From: Arthrobacter sp. Soc17.1.1.1
Lineage (GTDB): Bacteria > Actinomycetota > Actinomycetes > Actinomycetales > Micrococcaceae
Length of the DNA: 64,000 nt
Reading direction: 5' to 3'
Assembly (NCBI RefSeq): GCF_036867195.1
Contig: NZ_JBAJII010000001.1
Coordinates: 1,426,001-1,490,000, forward strand
Made by a program: the position numbers and the translations under genes. Positions 17,985 through 29,622 of the stretch are shown here, one piece after another. The notes beneath the pieces are model-generated. The model worked only from the letters and a program-made list of their open reading frames with translations, ran no database searches and was not told the origin of the DNA. Position 1 is the stretch's first letter, and each line of letters opens with the position of its first letter.

Positions 17985-19772
17985 GTGACCCCTGCACGCA
18001 CCGGCAGCCCCGACAGCCTCCGCCTGGCCCTGGGGTCCACGCGTCTGCGCGTGGGGCTGGCGTTCGTCCTCGTGCTGCTGATGGTCCTCGGCGTGCGCCT
18101 GTTCCAGCTCCAGGCACTCGACCTCAACGGCATGGCGCAGGCCGGGCTGTCCAAACGGCTCACCAGCACCGCGGTCCAGCCTGTCCGTGGCTCGATCGTC
18201 GACATGAACGGCAAGTACTTCGCGCGGAGCGTGGAGCGCTACGACATCGTGGTGGACCAGCGGCTGAGCGCCGTCGACGACTTCCGGCGCTACAACGAGG
18301 AACTCGAGGACTGGGAGATCATCCCCATGGACCAGGGACTCGCCGAACTCGCCGCCGTCCTCGGCACCGACGAGGAGACGCTCCGCGCAGCGGTCCTCGG
18401 TGAGAAGACCTTCAACTACGTCCAGAAATCCGTGACGCCGGACGTGAAGAACCGGGCGCTGGCCGTGAAGGTCCCCGGTGTGTACGCGGACGAGACGAGC
18501 GTGCGCACCTACCCGGCGGGACCCGTGGCCGGCTCGATCATCGGCTACGTGGGAACCGACGGCAACGCGCGGTCGGGCCTCGAGGTGTCGCTCGACGACC
18601 AGCTCACGGGCGAGGCGGGCAGCCGCACCTTCGAGATCGGCGGCGACGGCATCAGGATCCCCTACGCCACGAACGAGGACGTGCCGGCGGTGGACGGGCA
18701 GAGCGTCAAGCTGACCATCGACCAGGACCTGCAGTGGTTCGCGCAGCAGACCATCGCCTCCCAGGTGAAGGACTACAACGCCGAGTGGGGCAACATCGTG
18801 GTGGTCGAGGCGAAGACCGGTGCCATCCGGGCCATGGCGGAATCGACGACCCTCGACCCGAACGACCCCGAGGCGACTCCCGCGGACAAGCGCAGCCCGA
18901 ACTCCGTCAGCGCCTCCTTCGAGCCCGGATCGACGACGAAGGTCATCACGCTCGCGGCCGCACTGGAGCAGAAGCTCATCGAGCCCACCTCGAAGTTCGT
19001 CCTCGACAACCGGTACACGGTGGACGACCAGACGTTCAAGGACTCCTCGGAGCACGGCACCGAGCACCGGACGGCCGCAGGCATCCTCGCGAAGTCCATG
19101 AACACGGGTACGGTCCAGATCGGTGAGAAGCTCACGAAGCAGGAACGCTACGACTGGCTCAAGAAGTTCGGGATCGGCGAGCCGCTCGGCACGGGCCTCG
19201 GCGAGGAGAACCAGGGCCTGCTGACCACCCCCGACAAGTGGGACGAGCGCCAGCAGTACACGGTCCTCTTCGGGCAGGGCCTCACGCAGACCGCCCTGCA
19301 CACCGCGATGGTGTACCAGACCATCGCGAACGACGGCGTCCGCCTCAAGCCCCGCCTCATCGACGCCTACATCGATCCCGACGGCACCGAGCACAAGGTG
19401 CCCCAGGACGAGGGCACGGAGGTCGTCTCCGACGAGACCGCGGTGGAGATGCGCAAGATGCTCGAGACCGTCACCGAGGAGGGATCGGGCAAGTCGGGCG
19501 AACTCGAGCAGTACCGCGTCGGCTCGAAGACCGGTACCGCGGAGGCGCCCAGCGCCAGCGGCGGGTACGACGGCTACACTCTCTCCTACGCCGGGATCGC
19601 CCCGATCGAGGACCCGGAGTACGTCGTCGTCATCACCCTCCAGCGGCCCAAGGGCGACCTGTACTACCTGATCCCCGGCGAGTCCTTCCAGAAGGTCATG
19701 AAGCAGGTCCTCAACTCGAACAACGTCCCCGCCTCGACGAGCAAGCCGGACATCTACCCGGTCGAATACTGA
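17985..19772 (+). CDS. pbpB: Penicillin-binding protein 2 / FtsI (septal transpeptidase)
   Basis: Monofunctional class B PBP of 595 aa that cross-links septal peptidoglycan. One N-terminal transmembrane helix (LAFVLVLLMVLGVRLFQLQAL) is followed by the dimerisation domain (RGSIVDMNGKYFARSV). The transpeptidase carries all three motifs: STTK (EPGSTTKVI), SMN and KTGTAE. GTG 17985 has AAGGA upstream. It is part of the rsmH-ftsQ operon. Confidence 0.95.
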   Translation: MTPARTGSPDSLRLALGSTRLRVGLAFVLVLLMVLGVRLFQLQALDLNGMAQAGLSKRLTSTAVQPVRGSIVDMNGKYFARSVERYDIVVDQRLSAVDDFRRYNEELEDWEIIPMDQGLAELAAVLGTDEETLRAAVLGEKTFNYVQKSVTPDVKNRALAVKVPGVYADETSVRTYPAGPVAGSIIGYVGTDGNARSGLEVSLDDQLTGEAGSRTFEIGGDGIRIPYATNEDVPAVDGQSVKLTIDQDLQWFAQQTIASQVKDYNAEWGNIVVVEAKTGAIRAMAESTTLDPNDPEATPADKRSPNSVSASFEPGSTTKVITLAAALEQKLIEPTSKFVLDNRYTVDDQTFKDSSEHGTEHRTAAGILAKSMNTGTVQIGEKLTKQERYDWLKKFGIGEPLGTGLGEENQGLLTTPDKWDERQQYTVLFGQGLTQTALHTAMVYQTIANDGVRLKPRLIDAYIDPDGTEHKVPQDEGTEVVSDETAVEMRKMLETVTEEGSGKSGELEQYRVGSKTGTAEAPSASGGYDGYTLSYAGIAPIEDPEYVVVITLQRPKGDLYYLIPGESFQKVMKQVLNSNNVPASTSKPDIYPVEY

Positions 19773-19790
19773 CCCGGAGGCCAGAGCACC

Positions 19791-21500
19791 GTGCACCCGA
19801 CTACGCCGCAGGGGAGTCCCGCTTCCCTGATGCGCCCGCATGCCCCCCGACCCGTCGACCTGTCCGCGGCCCTCGCCGCCGTGGGCGTGCCGACCGGTCC
19901 GTCCATCCCCCCGGACCTCCCGACGGTTACGGGGATCACCCTCGACTCCCGCGCGGTGCTGCCCGGTGACGTCTACGCCGCTCTGCCCGGAGCGGCGCGG
20001 CACGGCGCGGAGTTCACCGCGCAGGCGGTCCGTGCCGGAGCCGTCGCCGTCCTCACCGACAGCGCGGGCGCTTCGATCCTGGCCGACCGCGCTGCAGCAG
20101 CGGGCGACGCGCTGCCGCCCGTCGTCGTCGTGCCGGACCCCCGGCGCGTGGTGGGTCCCCTCGCGCGGGTGGTGTTCGACAGCCGGCCGGACGGCGGGGC
20201 GGCACCGACCCTGTTCGGGATCACGGGGACGAACGGCAAGACGACGTCCACCTACTTCCTCAACGCCCTCCTCGAGGCGCTCGGCCGGTCCACGGGACTC
20301 ATCGGCACGATCGAGATCAGGGCCGGCCACGAGGCCATCCCCAGCGCGCTCACCACGCCGGAATCGCCGCAGGTGCACTCCCTCCTCGCGCTGATGCGCG
20401 AGCGCGGGCTCGACGCGGCGTCCATGGAGGTCTCCTCGCACGCCCTCGAGTTCGGACGCGTCGACGGCGTGCTCTTCGACGTCGCCGGGTTCACCAACCT
20501 GACCCAGGATCACCTCGACCTCCACGGCACCATGGAGGACTACTTCGCGGTCAAGGCGACGCTCTTCACGTCCGCGCGGTGCCGCCGCGCCGTCGTCCTC
20601 GTCGACGACACCTGGGGGCGCAGGCTCGCCGAGGCCGCGGACGTCCCCGTCGTCACCCTGCGCACCGTTCCCGGGACGGGCCCCGGGTCCGACAGCGCGT
20701 CCGACAGCGCGTCCGACAGCGCGTCCGACAGCGCGTCCGACAGCGCGTCCGGCAGCGCGTCCGACGCGGACTGGACCGTCACCGACGTCGAGCCCAGCGG
20801 GCTCGGGCACACGTTCGTCCTCCGCGGACGCACGGGGGAGCGGCTCACGGTCCGGAGCGGACTGCCGGGGACGTTCAACATCTCCAACGCCGCCCTCGCG
20901 GCCATCATGGTCCTCGCCTCGGGCGTGCCCGTGGCCGACCTCCAGCGCGCACTCGACGCCGCCAACCCGTTCACCACCGAGGTCCCCGGCCGCATGCAGC
21001 TCATCGGCGAGGAGCCGGCGGCGATCGTCGACTTCGCCCACAACCCCGACGCCCTCGAACGCACGCTGGCCTCCGTACGCCGGCCCGGTGGCCGGGTCAT
21101 CGCCGTGTTCGGCGCGACCGGCCAGCGCGACGAGTCCAAGCGCCCCGTGATGGGCGCGGTGGGCGCGCGCCTGTCCGACATCCTCATCGTGACCGACGAC
21201 GACCCCCACGACGAGGACGACGCCGTCATCCGCCGGGCCGTCCGCGCGGGCGCCGACGCCGCCGTCCGGGACGAGGGCCTCACCTGCGAGGTGCTGGAGG
21301 TCTTCCCGCGGGCGGACGCGATCGACCGCGCCGTGGCCCTGGCCCGTCCCTCCGACACCGTCGTCATCGCCGGCCGCGGGCACGAGGTCTGGCAGGAAGT
21401 GAAGGGCATCAACCTGTCCCTCGACGACCGCGTGGAACTGCGCTCCGCGTTGACAAGGCACGGATTCTCTGGGCTTTCACCGGCCGGGATAGAGTCCTGA
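19791..21500 (+). CDS. murE: UDP-MurNAc-tripeptide synthetase
   Basis: Adds the third stem-peptide residue to UDP-MurNAc-L-Ala-D-Glu (569 aa). The Mur ligase ATP loop is [14 protein letters not shown] (about residue 145). The substrate-selecting motif reads DDPH (in TDDDPHDEDD) rather than the DNPR of diaminopimelate-adding enzymes, consistent with L-lysine. The protein is longer than the usual 500 because of N-terminal residues and an (SDSA)n insert at about 300-323 encoded by a 12-bp tandem repeat. GTG 19791 follows CCGGAGG; ATG 19830 is an alternative. Confidence 0.93.
   Translation: MHPTTPQGSPASLMRPHAPRPVDLSAALAAVGVPTGPSIPPDLPTVTGITLDSRAVLPGDVYAALPGAARHGAEFTAQAVRAGAVAVLTDSAGASILADRAAAAGDALPPVVVVPDPRRVVGPLARVVFDSRPDGGAAPTLFGITGTNGKTTSTYFLNALLEALGRSTGLIGTIEIRAGHEAIPSALTTPESPQVHSLLALMRERGLDAASMEVSSHALEFGRVDGVLFDVAGFTNLTQDHLDLHGTMEDYFAVKATLFTSARCRRAVVLVDDTWGRRLAEAADVPVVTLRTVPGTGPGSDSASDSASDSASDSASDSASGSASDADWTVTDVEPSGLGHTFVLRGRTGERLTVRSGLPGTFNISNAALAAIMVLASGVPVADLQRALDAANPFTTEVPGRMQLIGEEPAAIVDFAHNPDALERTLASVRRPGGRVIAVFGATGQRDESKRPVMGAVGARLSDILIVTDDDPHDEDDAVIRRAVRAGADAAVRDEGLTCEVLEVFPRADAIDRAVALARPSDTVVIAGRGHEVWQEVKGINLSLDDRVELRSALTRHGFSGLSPAGIES
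20688..20768 (+). repeat. 12-bp tandem repeat inside murE
   Basis: Six in-frame copies of TCCGACAGCGCG (20688-20759, the sixth with one change) plus a partial copy encode Ser-Asp-Ser-Ala repeats. The unit is a multiple of three, so slippage would change length without breaking the frame. Confidence 0.9.
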
Positions 21501-21506
21501 ACCGAC

Positions 21507-23003
21507 ATGATTGAATTCAGCGCAGCCGAGATCGCGGCACTCACAGGCGGTGCCCTCGTCGGCACCGATGCCGGCCTCCCCGCCATCACCGTCACCTCCG
21601 CAGCCACCGACTCCCGCGAATGCGTCCCCGGGTCCCTCTTCGTCGCGAAGCCGGGCGAGGAGTCGGACGGGCACCTGTTCGTCGGCGGCGCCTTCGAACG
21701 CGGCGCGGTCCTCGCGCTGGCGGAACACGCGGTCACCCGACCGGACGGCACGCCGTTCCCGTCCGTCGTCGTGCCCGACGCCGTCCTCGCCATGGGGGCA
21801 CTGGCCGCCGAGACCGTCCGGCGGCTCCGCGCGCACGGCGAGGTGACCGTCATCGGCATCACCGGCTCCGCCGGCAAGACCACCACCAAGGACCTCCTGG
21901 CCGGCATCCTCGCCGCCGAGGCACCCACCGTGGCCCCGCGCGGCTCCTACAACGGCGAGGTCGGCGTACCCCTGACCGTCTTCGAGGCGGACTGGGACAC
22001 GCGGTACCTCGTCATCGAGATGGGCGCCACGAAGCCCGGCCACATCGCGTACCTCGCCTCGCTCGTCCAGCCGGACGTGGGCGTGGTCCTGGGGGTCGGC
22101 TCGGCGCACGCCGGCGAGTTCGGCGGCGTCGAGAACATCGCCCGGGCCAAGGGCGAGCTGTTCGAGGCCCTGCCCGCCGCCGGCACCGCGATCATCAACG
22201 CCGACGACGAACGCGTCCTCGCGATGCAGGCCCGCACCTCCGCGCGCACGGCGTTCTTCACGTCCTCCGACGACTTCACCGCCGACGGCTCGGACGTGGT
22301 GCGCGCCCGCAACAGCACGACGACGCCGGACGGCAGCCCGTCCTTCACCCTCGTCTTCCCGGACGGCAGCGAGCACGACGTCGTCTCCCCGCTGCTCGGC
22401 CTCCACCACACCACCAACCTGCTGGCCGCGGCGACCGCCGCCTACGCGGTGGGCTGTGCCCCGTCGGCCATCGTCGAGGGCCTGCGCACCCAGGCCGCCG
22501 CGAGCCGCTGGCGGATGGAGCGGACCGAACGCGCCGACGGCGTGACCGTCATCAACGACGCCTACAACGCCAATCCCGAGTCCATGCGCGCCGCGCTGCG
22601 GACCCTCGCCGAACTCGGACGCGCCGGCCACCGGCGTACCTGGGCCGTCCTCGGCGAGATGCTCGAGCTCGGCGACCGCTCGATCGAGGAGCACGACCTC
22701 CTCGGCCGCGTGGTCGTCCGGCTCAACATCTCCAAGCTCATCTGCGTGGGACCCAACACCCGGGCGCTGTTCAACGGCGCCGTGCTGGAGGGCTCGTGGG
22801 GGAGCGAGGCCGTGCACGTGGACGACGTCGAAGCCGCCGAGCGGATGCTCGCCGCGGAGCTCGCGCCCGGCGACATCGTGCTCTTCAAGTCCTCCAACGG
22901 CGCCGGGCTGCGTTTCCTCGGCGACCGTGTGGCACGCCACCCCTCTGCAGAATCTGAGGCGGTCAGCGATCCTGACGCCTCCGGAAAGGCCCCGCAGCCG
23001 TGA
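21507..23003 (+). CDS. murF: UDP-MurNAc-pentapeptide synthetase
   Basis: Adds D-Ala-D-Ala to complete the cytoplasmic stem peptide (498 aa). The ATP loop is [29 protein letters not shown] and [22 protein letters not shown] are MurF-typical. ATG 21507 is 6 nt after the murE stop. GTGA at its 3' end overlaps mraY. Confidence 0.95.
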   Translation: MIEFSAAEIAALTGGALVGTDAGLPAITVTSAATDSRECVPGSLFVAKPGEESDGHLFVGGAFERGAVLALAEHAVTRPDGTPFPSVVVPDAVLAMGALAAETVRRLRAHGEVTVIGITGSAGKTTTKDLLAGILAAEAPTVAPRGSYNGEVGVPLTVFEADWDTRYLVIEMGATKPGHIAYLASLVQPDVGVVLGVGSAHAGEFGGVENIARAKGELFEALPAAGTAIINADDERVLAMQARTSARTAFFTSSDDFTADGSDVVRARNSTTTPDGSPSFTLVFPDGSEHDVVSPLLGLHHTTNLLAAATAAYAVGCAPSAIVEGLRTQAAASRWRMERTERADGVTVINDAYNANPESMRAALRTLAELGRAGHRRTWAVLGEMLELGDRSIEEHDLLGRVVVRLNISKLICVGPNTRALFNGAVLEGSWGSEAVHVDDVEAAERMLAAELAPGDIVLFKSSNGAGLRFLGDRVARHPSAESEAVSDPDASGKAPQP

Positions 23004-24100
23004 TAGCACTCCTCATAGGCTCCGCGTCGGCGCTCGTCTTCGCCTTCGCCGGCACACCCCTGTTCATCCGGCTCCTGGTGAACAAGGGCTACGGCCAGTT
23101 CATCCGCGACGACGGCCCGACCGCCCACCACACCAAGCGCGGGACGCCGACCATGGGCGGGGCAGTGATCGTGGGATCGGTGCTGCTGGCCTACTTCATG
23201 ACACACCTCGTGATGATGATGGTGGGCTCCCCGGTGGGCGGCCCCAGCGCCTCGGGACTGCTGCTCCTCTTCCTGGCCGCCGGCATGGGGCTCGTGGGCT
23301 TCGCGGACGACTACATCAAGATCTCGAAGCAGCGCAGCCTCGGCCTGAGCGCGCCGGCGAAGATCGCCGGGCAGACCGCGGTCGGTGTGATCTTCGGTGT
23401 CCTGGCCCTCCGGTTCCCCAACGCGGAGGGGCGTACCCCGGCGTCGACGGCCATCTCCTTCATCCGTGACACGCCGATCGACCTCGCGTTCGCCGGGACG
23501 GTCCTCGGGGCCATCCTGTTCGTCATCTGGTCCAACCTCATCATCACCGGCGCCAGCAACGGCGTGAACCTGGCCGACGGCCTGGACGGCCTCGCCGCCG
23601 GCGCCTCCATCCTCGTGTTCGGCGCGTACATGCTGATCGGCATCTGGCAGAGCAACCAGAGCTGCGGCTCGCCCGGGGCGGGCGGCGTCTGCTACGAGGT
23701 CCGCGACCCCCTGGACCTCGCCCTGATCGCCGGCGCGATGAGCGGTGCCCTCGTGGGCTTCCTGTGGTGGAACACGTCACCCGCGAAGATCTTCATGGGC
23801 GACACCGGATCGCTGGCGATCGGCGGGGCCATCGCCGGGTTCGCCATCCTCTCCCGCACCGAACTGCTCCTCGTGATCCTCGCCGGCCTGTTCGTGATGA
23901 TCACGCTCTCCGTCATCATCCAGGTGGGCTACTTCAAGCTGTCGGGCGGCAAGCGCGTCTTCAAGATGGCGCCCCTGCAGCACCACTTCGAGCTCAAGGG
24001 CTGGCAGGAGGTCACGGTGGTGGTCCGCTTCTGGATCCTCGCCGGGCTCTTCGTCGCCGGGGCACTCGGGATCTTCTACGCGGAATGGGTCGTCGGATGA
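23000..24100 (+). CDS. mraY: Phospho-MurNAc-pentapeptide translocase
   Basis: Integral membrane enzyme of 366 aa that forms lipid I on undecaprenyl phosphate. About ten transmembrane helices are visible. Signature stretches are [45 protein letters not shown] with catalytic aspartates, and [13 protein letters not shown] near the C-terminus. It starts at GTG overlapping the murF stop by 4 bp and overlaps murD by 4 bp. Confidence 0.96.
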   Translation: MIALLIGSASALVFAFAGTPLFIRLLVNKGYGQFIRDDGPTAHHTKRGTPTMGGAVIVGSVLLAYFMTHLVMMMVGSPVGGPSASGLLLLFLAAGMGLVGFADDYIKISKQRSLGLSAPAKIAGQTAVGVIFGVLALRFPNAEGRTPASTAISFIRDTPIDLAFAGTVLGAILFVIWSNLIITGASNGVNLADGLDGLAAGASILVFGAYMLIGIWQSNQSCGSPGAGGVCYEVRDPLDLALIAGAMSGALVGFLWWNTSPAKIFMGDTGSLAIGGAIAGFAILSRTELLLVILAGLFVMITLSVIIQVGYFKLSGGKRVFKMAPLQHHFELKGWQEVTVVVRFWILAGLFVAGALGIFYAEWVVG

Positions 24101-25665
24101 GCGCAGCGAACGGACACACCCCCCTTCGGGAGACGCCGCGCCTGAAGGGCCTGACCACCTGGGATGCCGACTGGGCCGGGCTACGGGTCGTCGTGGCCGG
24201 TATCGGTGCGTCGGGCTTCTCCGCCGCGGACACCCTCGTCGAACTCGGCGCGGTCGTCGTCGTCGTGGACGCGGGGGCCACCGAGGAGAACGAGGCGAAG
24301 GCGGACACGCTGCGCATCGTCGGTGCCCGCGACGTGCTGCTCGGGGCCGAGCACGCCGCCGCGCTCCCGCTCGTCGACGGCGACCTGCCCGACCTCGTGG
24401 TGACCTCCCCGGGCTGGCGCCCCACGCAGCCGCTGCTCGCCGATGCCGCGCGCGCCGGCGTCCCGATCTGGGGCGACGTCGAACTGGCCTGGCGCGTGCG
24501 CATCCGGGAAGGACGCCCCACGGCCGAGTGGCTCACCATCACCGGCACCAACGGCAAGACCACCACCGTCGGGCTCACCGAGTCCATGCTCCTCGCCGGG
24601 GGCAAGCGTGCGGTGGCGGCGGGCAACGTCGGCACGCCCATCCTCGACGTCATCCGCGACCCGCAGGGCTACGACTTCCTGGCGGTGGAACTCTCCAGCT
24701 TCCAGCTCCACTGGGCGCATTCCGTCTCACCGCTCGCGAGCGTCTGCCTCAACGTCGCCGAGGACCACGTGGACTGGCACGGCAGCTACGAGGCGTACCT
24801 CGCGGCGAAGGCCTCCGTGTACGAGCGGACGAGGATCGCCTGCGTCTACAACGTCGAGCAGCGCGAGACCGAGGCCATGGTCGAGGAGGCCGACGTCGTC
24901 GAGGGGTGCCGGGCCGTCGGTTTCACCACGGGCATGCCGTCCGTCAGCATGATGGGCGTCGTCGAGGACCTCCTCGTGGACCGCGCCTTCATCGAGCAGC
25001 GCAAGGACTCCGCGGCCGAGCTCGCGTCCATCAGCGAACTCGGCGAGGTCGTGCCCCGCCACCTCGTCGCCAACGCGCTGGCCGCTGCCGCCCTCGTGCG
25101 CGCTGCCGGCCTCCCGCCGGCCGCTGTCCGCGACGGCATCCGTGCGTTCCGGCCCGGCGACCACCGCATCCAGGTGGTCGCGAACGAGGACGGGGTGCTC
25201 TGGATCAACGACTCGAAGGCCACCAACCCGCACGCCGCCTCGGCGTCCCTCGCCTCCTTCTCCTCCGTCGTGTGGATCGCCGGCGGCCTGTCCAAGGGCG
25301 TGTCGTACGACGACCTCGTCCGGGACCACGCCCGCCGGCTCCGCGCCGTCGTGCTGCTCGGAGAGGACCCGGCGCCGCTCCAGGGCGCCCTCGCCCGCCA
25401 CGCCCCCGACGTCCCGGTCTCCCTGCACCCCGGCGCCCGGACCGGGGACGGGCACGACGGCGGGCCCGACCCGGCGACCGGCGACGCCCTGATGCAGTGG
25501 GCCGTCGACGAGGCAGCACGGCTCGCGCGGGACGGCGACACCGTCCTGATGGCGCCGGCCGCAGCATCGATGGACCAGTTCTCCTCCTACGCGCACCGCG
25601 GAGCCGCCTTCATGGCGGCGGTCGGCGCGCGCGGGGGCCAGGCGCCGACCGCGAAGGAGTCGTGA
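24097..25665 (+). CDS. murD: UDP-MurNAc-L-alanine:D-glutamate ligase
   Basis: Adds D-Glu in the cytoplasmic pathway (522 aa). The N-terminal nucleotide fold ([23 protein letters not shown]), ATP loop [14 protein letters not shown] and the [15 protein letters not shown] segment are diagnostic. It starts at ATG 24097, overlapping the mraY stop; the TGATG junction with ftsW shares one base. Confidence 0.95.
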   Translation: MSAANGHTPLRETPRLKGLTTWDADWAGLRVVVAGIGASGFSAADTLVELGAVVVVVDAGATEENEAKADTLRIVGARDVLLGAEHAAALPLVDGDLPDLVVTSPGWRPTQPLLADAARAGVPIWGDVELAWRVRIREGRPTAEWLTITGTNGKTTTVGLTESMLLAGGKRAVAAGNVGTPILDVIRDPQGYDFLAVELSSFQLHWAHSVSPLASVCLNVAEDHVDWHGSYEAYLAAKASVYERTRIACVYNVEQRETEAMVEEADVVEGCRAVGFTTGMPSVSMMGVVEDLLVDRAFIEQRKDSAAELASISELGEVVPRHLVANALAAAALVRAAGLPPAAVRDGIRAFRPGDHRIQVVANEDGVLWINDSKATNPHAASASLASFSSVVWIAGGLSKGVSYDDLVRDHARRLRAVVLLGEDPAPLQGALARHAPDVPVSLHPGARTGDGHDGGPDPATGDALMQWAVDEAARLARDGDTVLMAPAAASMDQFSSYAHRGAAFMAAVGARGGQAPTAKES

Positions 25666-27074
25666 TGAGCACGCCTACCCGTCCGGGCGGACGCAAACCC
25701 TCCGTACGGCCGGCGCGCACCACCGACCCCGGCCGACCCGCCGGCCCTCCCGCAGGGACCGGGCGCGGCCCCGCCACGACGAGTGCCGCGGCCAAGGCCC
25801 ACACCGTCAAGGCAGTCGGCACGACGGCGGCGCCCCGCACCGCCGAGCCGGAGGACCGGCCCTCGAAGGGCCTCCGCGCGCGGCTGCGGCGCGGCTGGGT
25901 GTTCCTGGAGGGCACGGACCGGACGCCCTCGGGCTCCAGCTACTACCTGATCCTCGGCGCTGCGCTGGCGCTCACGGCCATCGGCCTCATGATGGTGCTC
26001 TCCGCGTCCTCCGTGGAGGCCATCTCGGAGGGCAAGGACACGTTCGACCTCTTCCTCAAGCAGGCCGTGTGGGCCAGCGCCGGGCTCGTGCTCATGGTGA
26101 TCCTGTCCCGGCTCGGCCCCCGCGCGTACAAGGCACTCGCGTGGCCCAGTCTCGCGATCGCCGTGGTGCTGCTGATCCTCGTGCTCGTCATCGGCGTCGA
26201 GATCAACGGCAACAAGAACTGGATCCAGATCGGCAGCCAGACCTTCCAGCCGTCCGAGCCGACCAAACTCGCCCTGGCCCTCTGGTTCGCGGCCGTCCTC
26301 GAGCGCAAGAAGGCGCTCATCCGGGACTGGAAGCACGCCATGATCCCGGCCCTGCCGTTCGGGGGGCTGCCCATCGGCCTCGTGCTGATCGGCGGTGACC
26401 TCGGCACCGGGCTCGTGCTCATGATGATCGCCGGAGCGGCCCTGTTCTTCGCGGGAGCACCGATGAAGCTGTTCAGCCTCGCCGGACTCGCCGCCGTGGC
26501 CGGTTCCCTGGTGATGGTGGCGACGAGCTCCAACCGTGGCGGGCGCATCAGCGCGTGGCTGGGCCTGAACTGCGACGACGGTGCGGACCTCTGCCTGCAG
26601 TCGGACAACGGGCTGTTCGCCATGGCCTCCGGTGGCTGGTTCGGTGTGGGCATCGGCCAGAGCCGGCAGAAGTGGAACTGGATCCCCGAGGCCCACAACG
26701 ACTTCATCTTCGCCATCATCGGCGAGGAGTTCGGGCTCCTCGGCACCCTCGTGGTGATCCTGCTCTTCGGCATCCTCGCGGTGGCCACCATCCGTGTGGC
26801 CCTGCGCTACACCGATCCCTTCGTACGGATCCTCATGGGATCGATCCTCGTCTGGCTCATCGGGCAGGCCTTCGTGAACATCGGCATGGTCACGGGACTG
26901 CTTCCCGTCATCGGTGTGCCGCTGCCCTTCATCTCCTACGGAGGGTCCGCCCTCACCTTCACCCTCGCCGCCGTCGGCGTCCTGCTGTCCTTCGCGCGCA
27001 AGACGCCGCACGCGCCGGTCGCCGGGCCCCCGGCCACGTCCTCCACCCCGAGAAGAGATCCCGCACTTCCATGA
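25665..27074 (+). CDS. ftsW: SEDS glycosyltransferase FtsW
   Basis: Septal peptidoglycan polymerase working with PbpB (469 aa). About 85 basic, Pro-rich cytoplasmic residues precede ten transmembrane helices. SEDS marks include the conserved [10 protein letters not shown]...[10 protein letters not shown] region, [19 protein letters not shown] and the terminal [19 protein letters not shown] 25665 has AAGGAG upstream and overlaps the murD stop by one base. Confidence 0.94.
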   Translation: MSTPTRPGGRKPSVRPARTTDPGRPAGPPAGTGRGPATTSAAAKAHTVKAVGTTAAPRTAEPEDRPSKGLRARLRRGWVFLEGTDRTPSGSSYYLILGAALALTAIGLMMVLSASSVEAISEGKDTFDLFLKQAVWASAGLVLMVILSRLGPRAYKALAWPSLAIAVVLLILVLVIGVEINGNKNWIQIGSQTFQPSEPTKLALALWFAAVLERKKALIRDWKHAMIPALPFGGLPIGLVLIGGDLGTGLVLMMIAGAALFFAGAPMKLFSLAGLAAVAGSLVMVATSSNRGGRISAWLGLNCDDGADLCLQSDNGLFAMASGGWFGVGIGQSRQKWNWIPEAHNDFIFAIIGEEFGLLGTLVVILLFGILAVATIRVALRYTDPFVRILMGSILVWLIGQAFVNIGMVTGLLPVIGVPLPFISYGGSALTFTLAAVGVLLSFARKTPHAPVAGPPATSSTPRRDPALP

Positions 27075-28192
27075 CACACCCCTCACCTCCTGAACGCACC
27101 GTGTCGGTGGTCCTCGCGGGCGGCGGCACGGCCGGCCACATCAGCCCCCTGCTCGCGATCGCCGGGGCGATCGTCGACCGGCGGCCCGGCACCCGCATCA
27201 CCGCCGTCGGCACGGAGGCGGGCATGGAGACGCGCCTCGTCCCGGCTGCCGGTTTCGACCTGCGGACCATCGACCGCGTGCCCATGCCGCGCCGGCCCTC
27301 CATCGACCTCGTCAAGCTGCCCGTGCGCCTCGTCCGCGCGGTCCGGCAGGCACGCGCCATCGTGGCGGACGCGGCAGCCGACGTCGTCGTCGGCGTGGGC
27401 GGGTACGTCTCCACGCCCGTGTACCTCGCCGCCTGGACGCGGCGCGTCCCCGTGGTGATCCACGAGGCGAACGCGCGTCCCGGGATGGCCAACCGGCTCG
27501 GTGCCCGTATCGCCGCGCGCGTCGCGGTGGCCTTCGACGGCACCGGACTGGCGGACGCCGTGCTGGTGGGCATGCCCATGCGCCGCAGCATCGCGGACCT
27601 GGACCGCACGGCCGGCCGAGCCGACGCCCGGGTGTCCCTCGGACTGGACCCGGACCGTCCCACCCTGATCGTGACCGGTGGGTCCTCGGGAGCGGCGAGC
27701 CTGAACCGGGCCGTCGCCGCCGCCGTCCCCGACCTCGTCGCGGCCGGCGTGCAGATCCTGCACATCACGGGGCGGGGCAAGCAGGTGACGGGGCAGGACG
27801 GTGCGCCGCTCGCCGCGGCCGGCTACCACCAGGTCGAGTTCGTCGACGGCATGGAGCGTGTCTACGCGGCCGCCGACCTCCTGGTGGCGCGTGCCGGGGC
27901 TGCGACCGTGAGCGAACTCAGCGCCGTGGGTCTCCCCGCCGTGCTCGTGCCGCTGCCCCACGGCAACGGCGAGCAGCGGCTCAACGCGGCCGGACTCGTC
28001 GAGTCCGGCGGCGCCCTCCTCGTGGACGACGCCGGCTTCACCCCCGCGTGGGTCCGCTCTACCCTGCCGGCGCTCGTCACGGACCCCGCACGGCTCGCCG
28101 CGATGTCCGCGGCGTCCTACGCGCAGGGCGTCCGGGACGCGGACCGCCGGATGGCGGACCTGGTCCTCGACGCAGCACGGGACGCGCGATGA
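27071..28192 (+). CDS. murG: UDP-GlcNAc:lipid I N-acetylglucosaminyltransferase
   Basis: GT28 enzyme of 373 aa that makes lipid II at the inner membrane face. [15 protein letters not shown] near the N-terminus and the UDP-binding [26 protein letters not shown] region are characteristic, as is [15 protein letters not shown] overlaps the ftsW stop (ATGA), as does its own stop with murC. Confidence 0.95.
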   Translation: MTHPSPPERTVSVVLAGGGTAGHISPLLAIAGAIVDRRPGTRITAVGTEAGMETRLVPAAGFDLRTIDRVPMPRRPSIDLVKLPVRLVRAVRQARAIVADAAADVVVGVGGYVSTPVYLAAWTRRVPVVIHEANARPGMANRLGARIAARVAVAFDGTGLADAVLVGMPMRRSIADLDRTAGRADARVSLGLDPDRPTLIVTGGSSGAASLNRAVAAAVPDLVAAGVQILHITGRGKQVTGQDGAPLAAAGYHQVEFVDGMERVYAAADLLVARAGAATVSELSAVGLPAVLVPLPHGNGEQRLNAAGLVESGGALLVDDAGFTPAWVRSTLPALVTDPARLAAMSAASYAQGVRDADRRMADLVLDAARDAR

Positions 28193-29622
28193 ACGCCGGG
28201 CCCCAGGACACGGGAGGCGCGCGCCTGCGCGAACCCGTCCACTTCATCGGCCTCGGCGGCGCCGGCATGTCCGCCGTCGCACGCGTGCTCCTCGGCCAGG
28301 GCGTCCGCGTCTCCGGGTCCGACGCCGCGGACTCCCGAGGCCTCCGCGCCCTCGAAGCCCTCGGCGCGGAGGTCCACGTGGGCCACGCCGCCGCCGCCGT
28401 GCCCGACGACGGCACGGTGGTGATCTCCTCCGCGATCCGCGGGACGAACCCCGAACTGGCGGAGGCGCACCGGCGGGGTCTGCCGGTGCTGCACCGCTCG
28501 CAGGCCCTCGCCGCCGCCATGCACGGGCTGCAGGGCGTCGCCGTGGCCGGCACGCACGGCAAGACCACGACGACGGCGATGATCACCGTCCTCCTGCGCG
28601 AGGCCGGACTCGCGCCGTCCTTCGCGATCGGCGGTGACGTCGCCGCACTGGGCGTCAACGCCGCGTGGACCGGTGGCGACATCTTCGTGGCCGAGGCGGA
28701 CGAGTCCGACGGCTCCTTCCTCAACTACGCGCCCCGGATCGCGGTGGTCACCAACGTCGAGGCGGACCACCTCGACCACTACGGGACCGCCGAGGCAGTC
28801 CACGCCTCGTTCCGGCAGTTCGCGCAGCAGCTGCCCGAGGACGGTCTCCTCGTGGCCTGCGCCGACGACGCCGGCGCCGCCGCCCTCGCCGCCGACGTCC
28901 ACGAGCCGCGCCGGGTCCGCACCTACGGCTACGCCGCGACCGCGGACCTGCGCATCTCGGACACGCGGGCCGTCGGGAGCACCACCAACAGCCTCCTCTC
29001 GTTCGCGGTCGACGGGCTGGACGCCCAGCAGGAGCTGCAGCTCGGCGTGCCCGGCCGCCACAACATCCTCAACGCCGCCGCGGCCTTCGCCGTGGCCCTC
29101 GAACTCGGTGTGGACCCCGCCGTCGCGGCCTCCGCGCTGTCGCTGTTCTCGGGCGCGGCCCGCCGCTTCGAGGCCCGCGGCGAGGGCGACGGCGTCCGCG
29201 TGTTCGACGACTACGCCCACCACCCCACCGAGGTGCAGGCCGCGCTCACGGCCGCCCGGACCGTGGCGGGCGAGCACCGGGTGCATGCACTGTTCCAGCC
29301 GCACCTGTTCTCCCGCACCCGGGAGTTCGCCGCGGGTTTCGCGTCGGCGCTCTCGCTCGCGGACTCCGTGACGGTCCTGCCGGTCTACGCGGCGCGCGAG
29401 GACCCCGTCGCCGACGTCGGGGGCTGGACCATCACCGATCTGCTGCCCGGTGCCGCCTACATCGAGGATCCGCAGGAGGCCGTGCGCGCCGCCGCCGCGA
29501 ACGCGCAGGCCGGCGACATCATCCTCACCATCGGTGCCGGCGACGTCACGCAGTACGGCCTGCAGCTCGTCACCCTGCTCCGCGAGCGGGCAGACCGTGA
29601 CCGGTCGGGGGGCGCGGCATGA
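28189..29622 (+). CDS. murC: UDP-MurNAc--L-alanine ligase
   Basis: Adds the first amino acid to UDP-MurNAc (477 aa). [17 protein letters not shown] begins the Rossmann domain, [14 protein letters not shown] is the ATP loop, and [10 protein letters not shown] and [10 protein letters not shown] are family signatures. It starts at ATG 28189 in a 4-bp overlap with murG and overlaps ftsQ by 4 bp. Confidence 0.95.
   Translation: MNAGPQDTGGARLREPVHFIGLGGAGMSAVARVLLGQGVRVSGSDAADSRGLRALEALGAEVHVGHAAAAVPDDGTVVISSAIRGTNPELAEAHRRGLPVLHRSQALAAAMHGLQGVAVAGTHGKTTTTAMITVLLREAGLAPSFAIGGDVAALGVNAAWTGGDIFVAEADESDGSFLNYAPRIAVVTNVEADHLDHYGTAEAVHASFRQFAQQLPEDGLLVACADDAGAAALAADVHEPRRVRTYGYAATADLRISDTRAVGSTTNSLLSFAVDGLDAQQELQLGVPGRHNILNAAAAFAVALELGVDPAVAASALSLFSGAARRFEARGEGDGVRVFDDYAHHPTEVQAALTAARTVAGEHRVHALFQPHLFSRTREFAAGFASALSLADSVTVLPVYAAREDPVADVGGWTITDLLPGAAYIEDPQEAVRAAAANAQAGDIILTIGAGDVTQYGLQLVTLLRERADRDRSGGAA

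Noticed and set aside
17916..21461. 1181-aa open frame antisense to pbpB and murE
   Set aside because: High GC makes long antisense frames common. It has no recognisable domain, is rich in Gly/Arg/Val/Asp, and two clear genes occupy the opposite strand.
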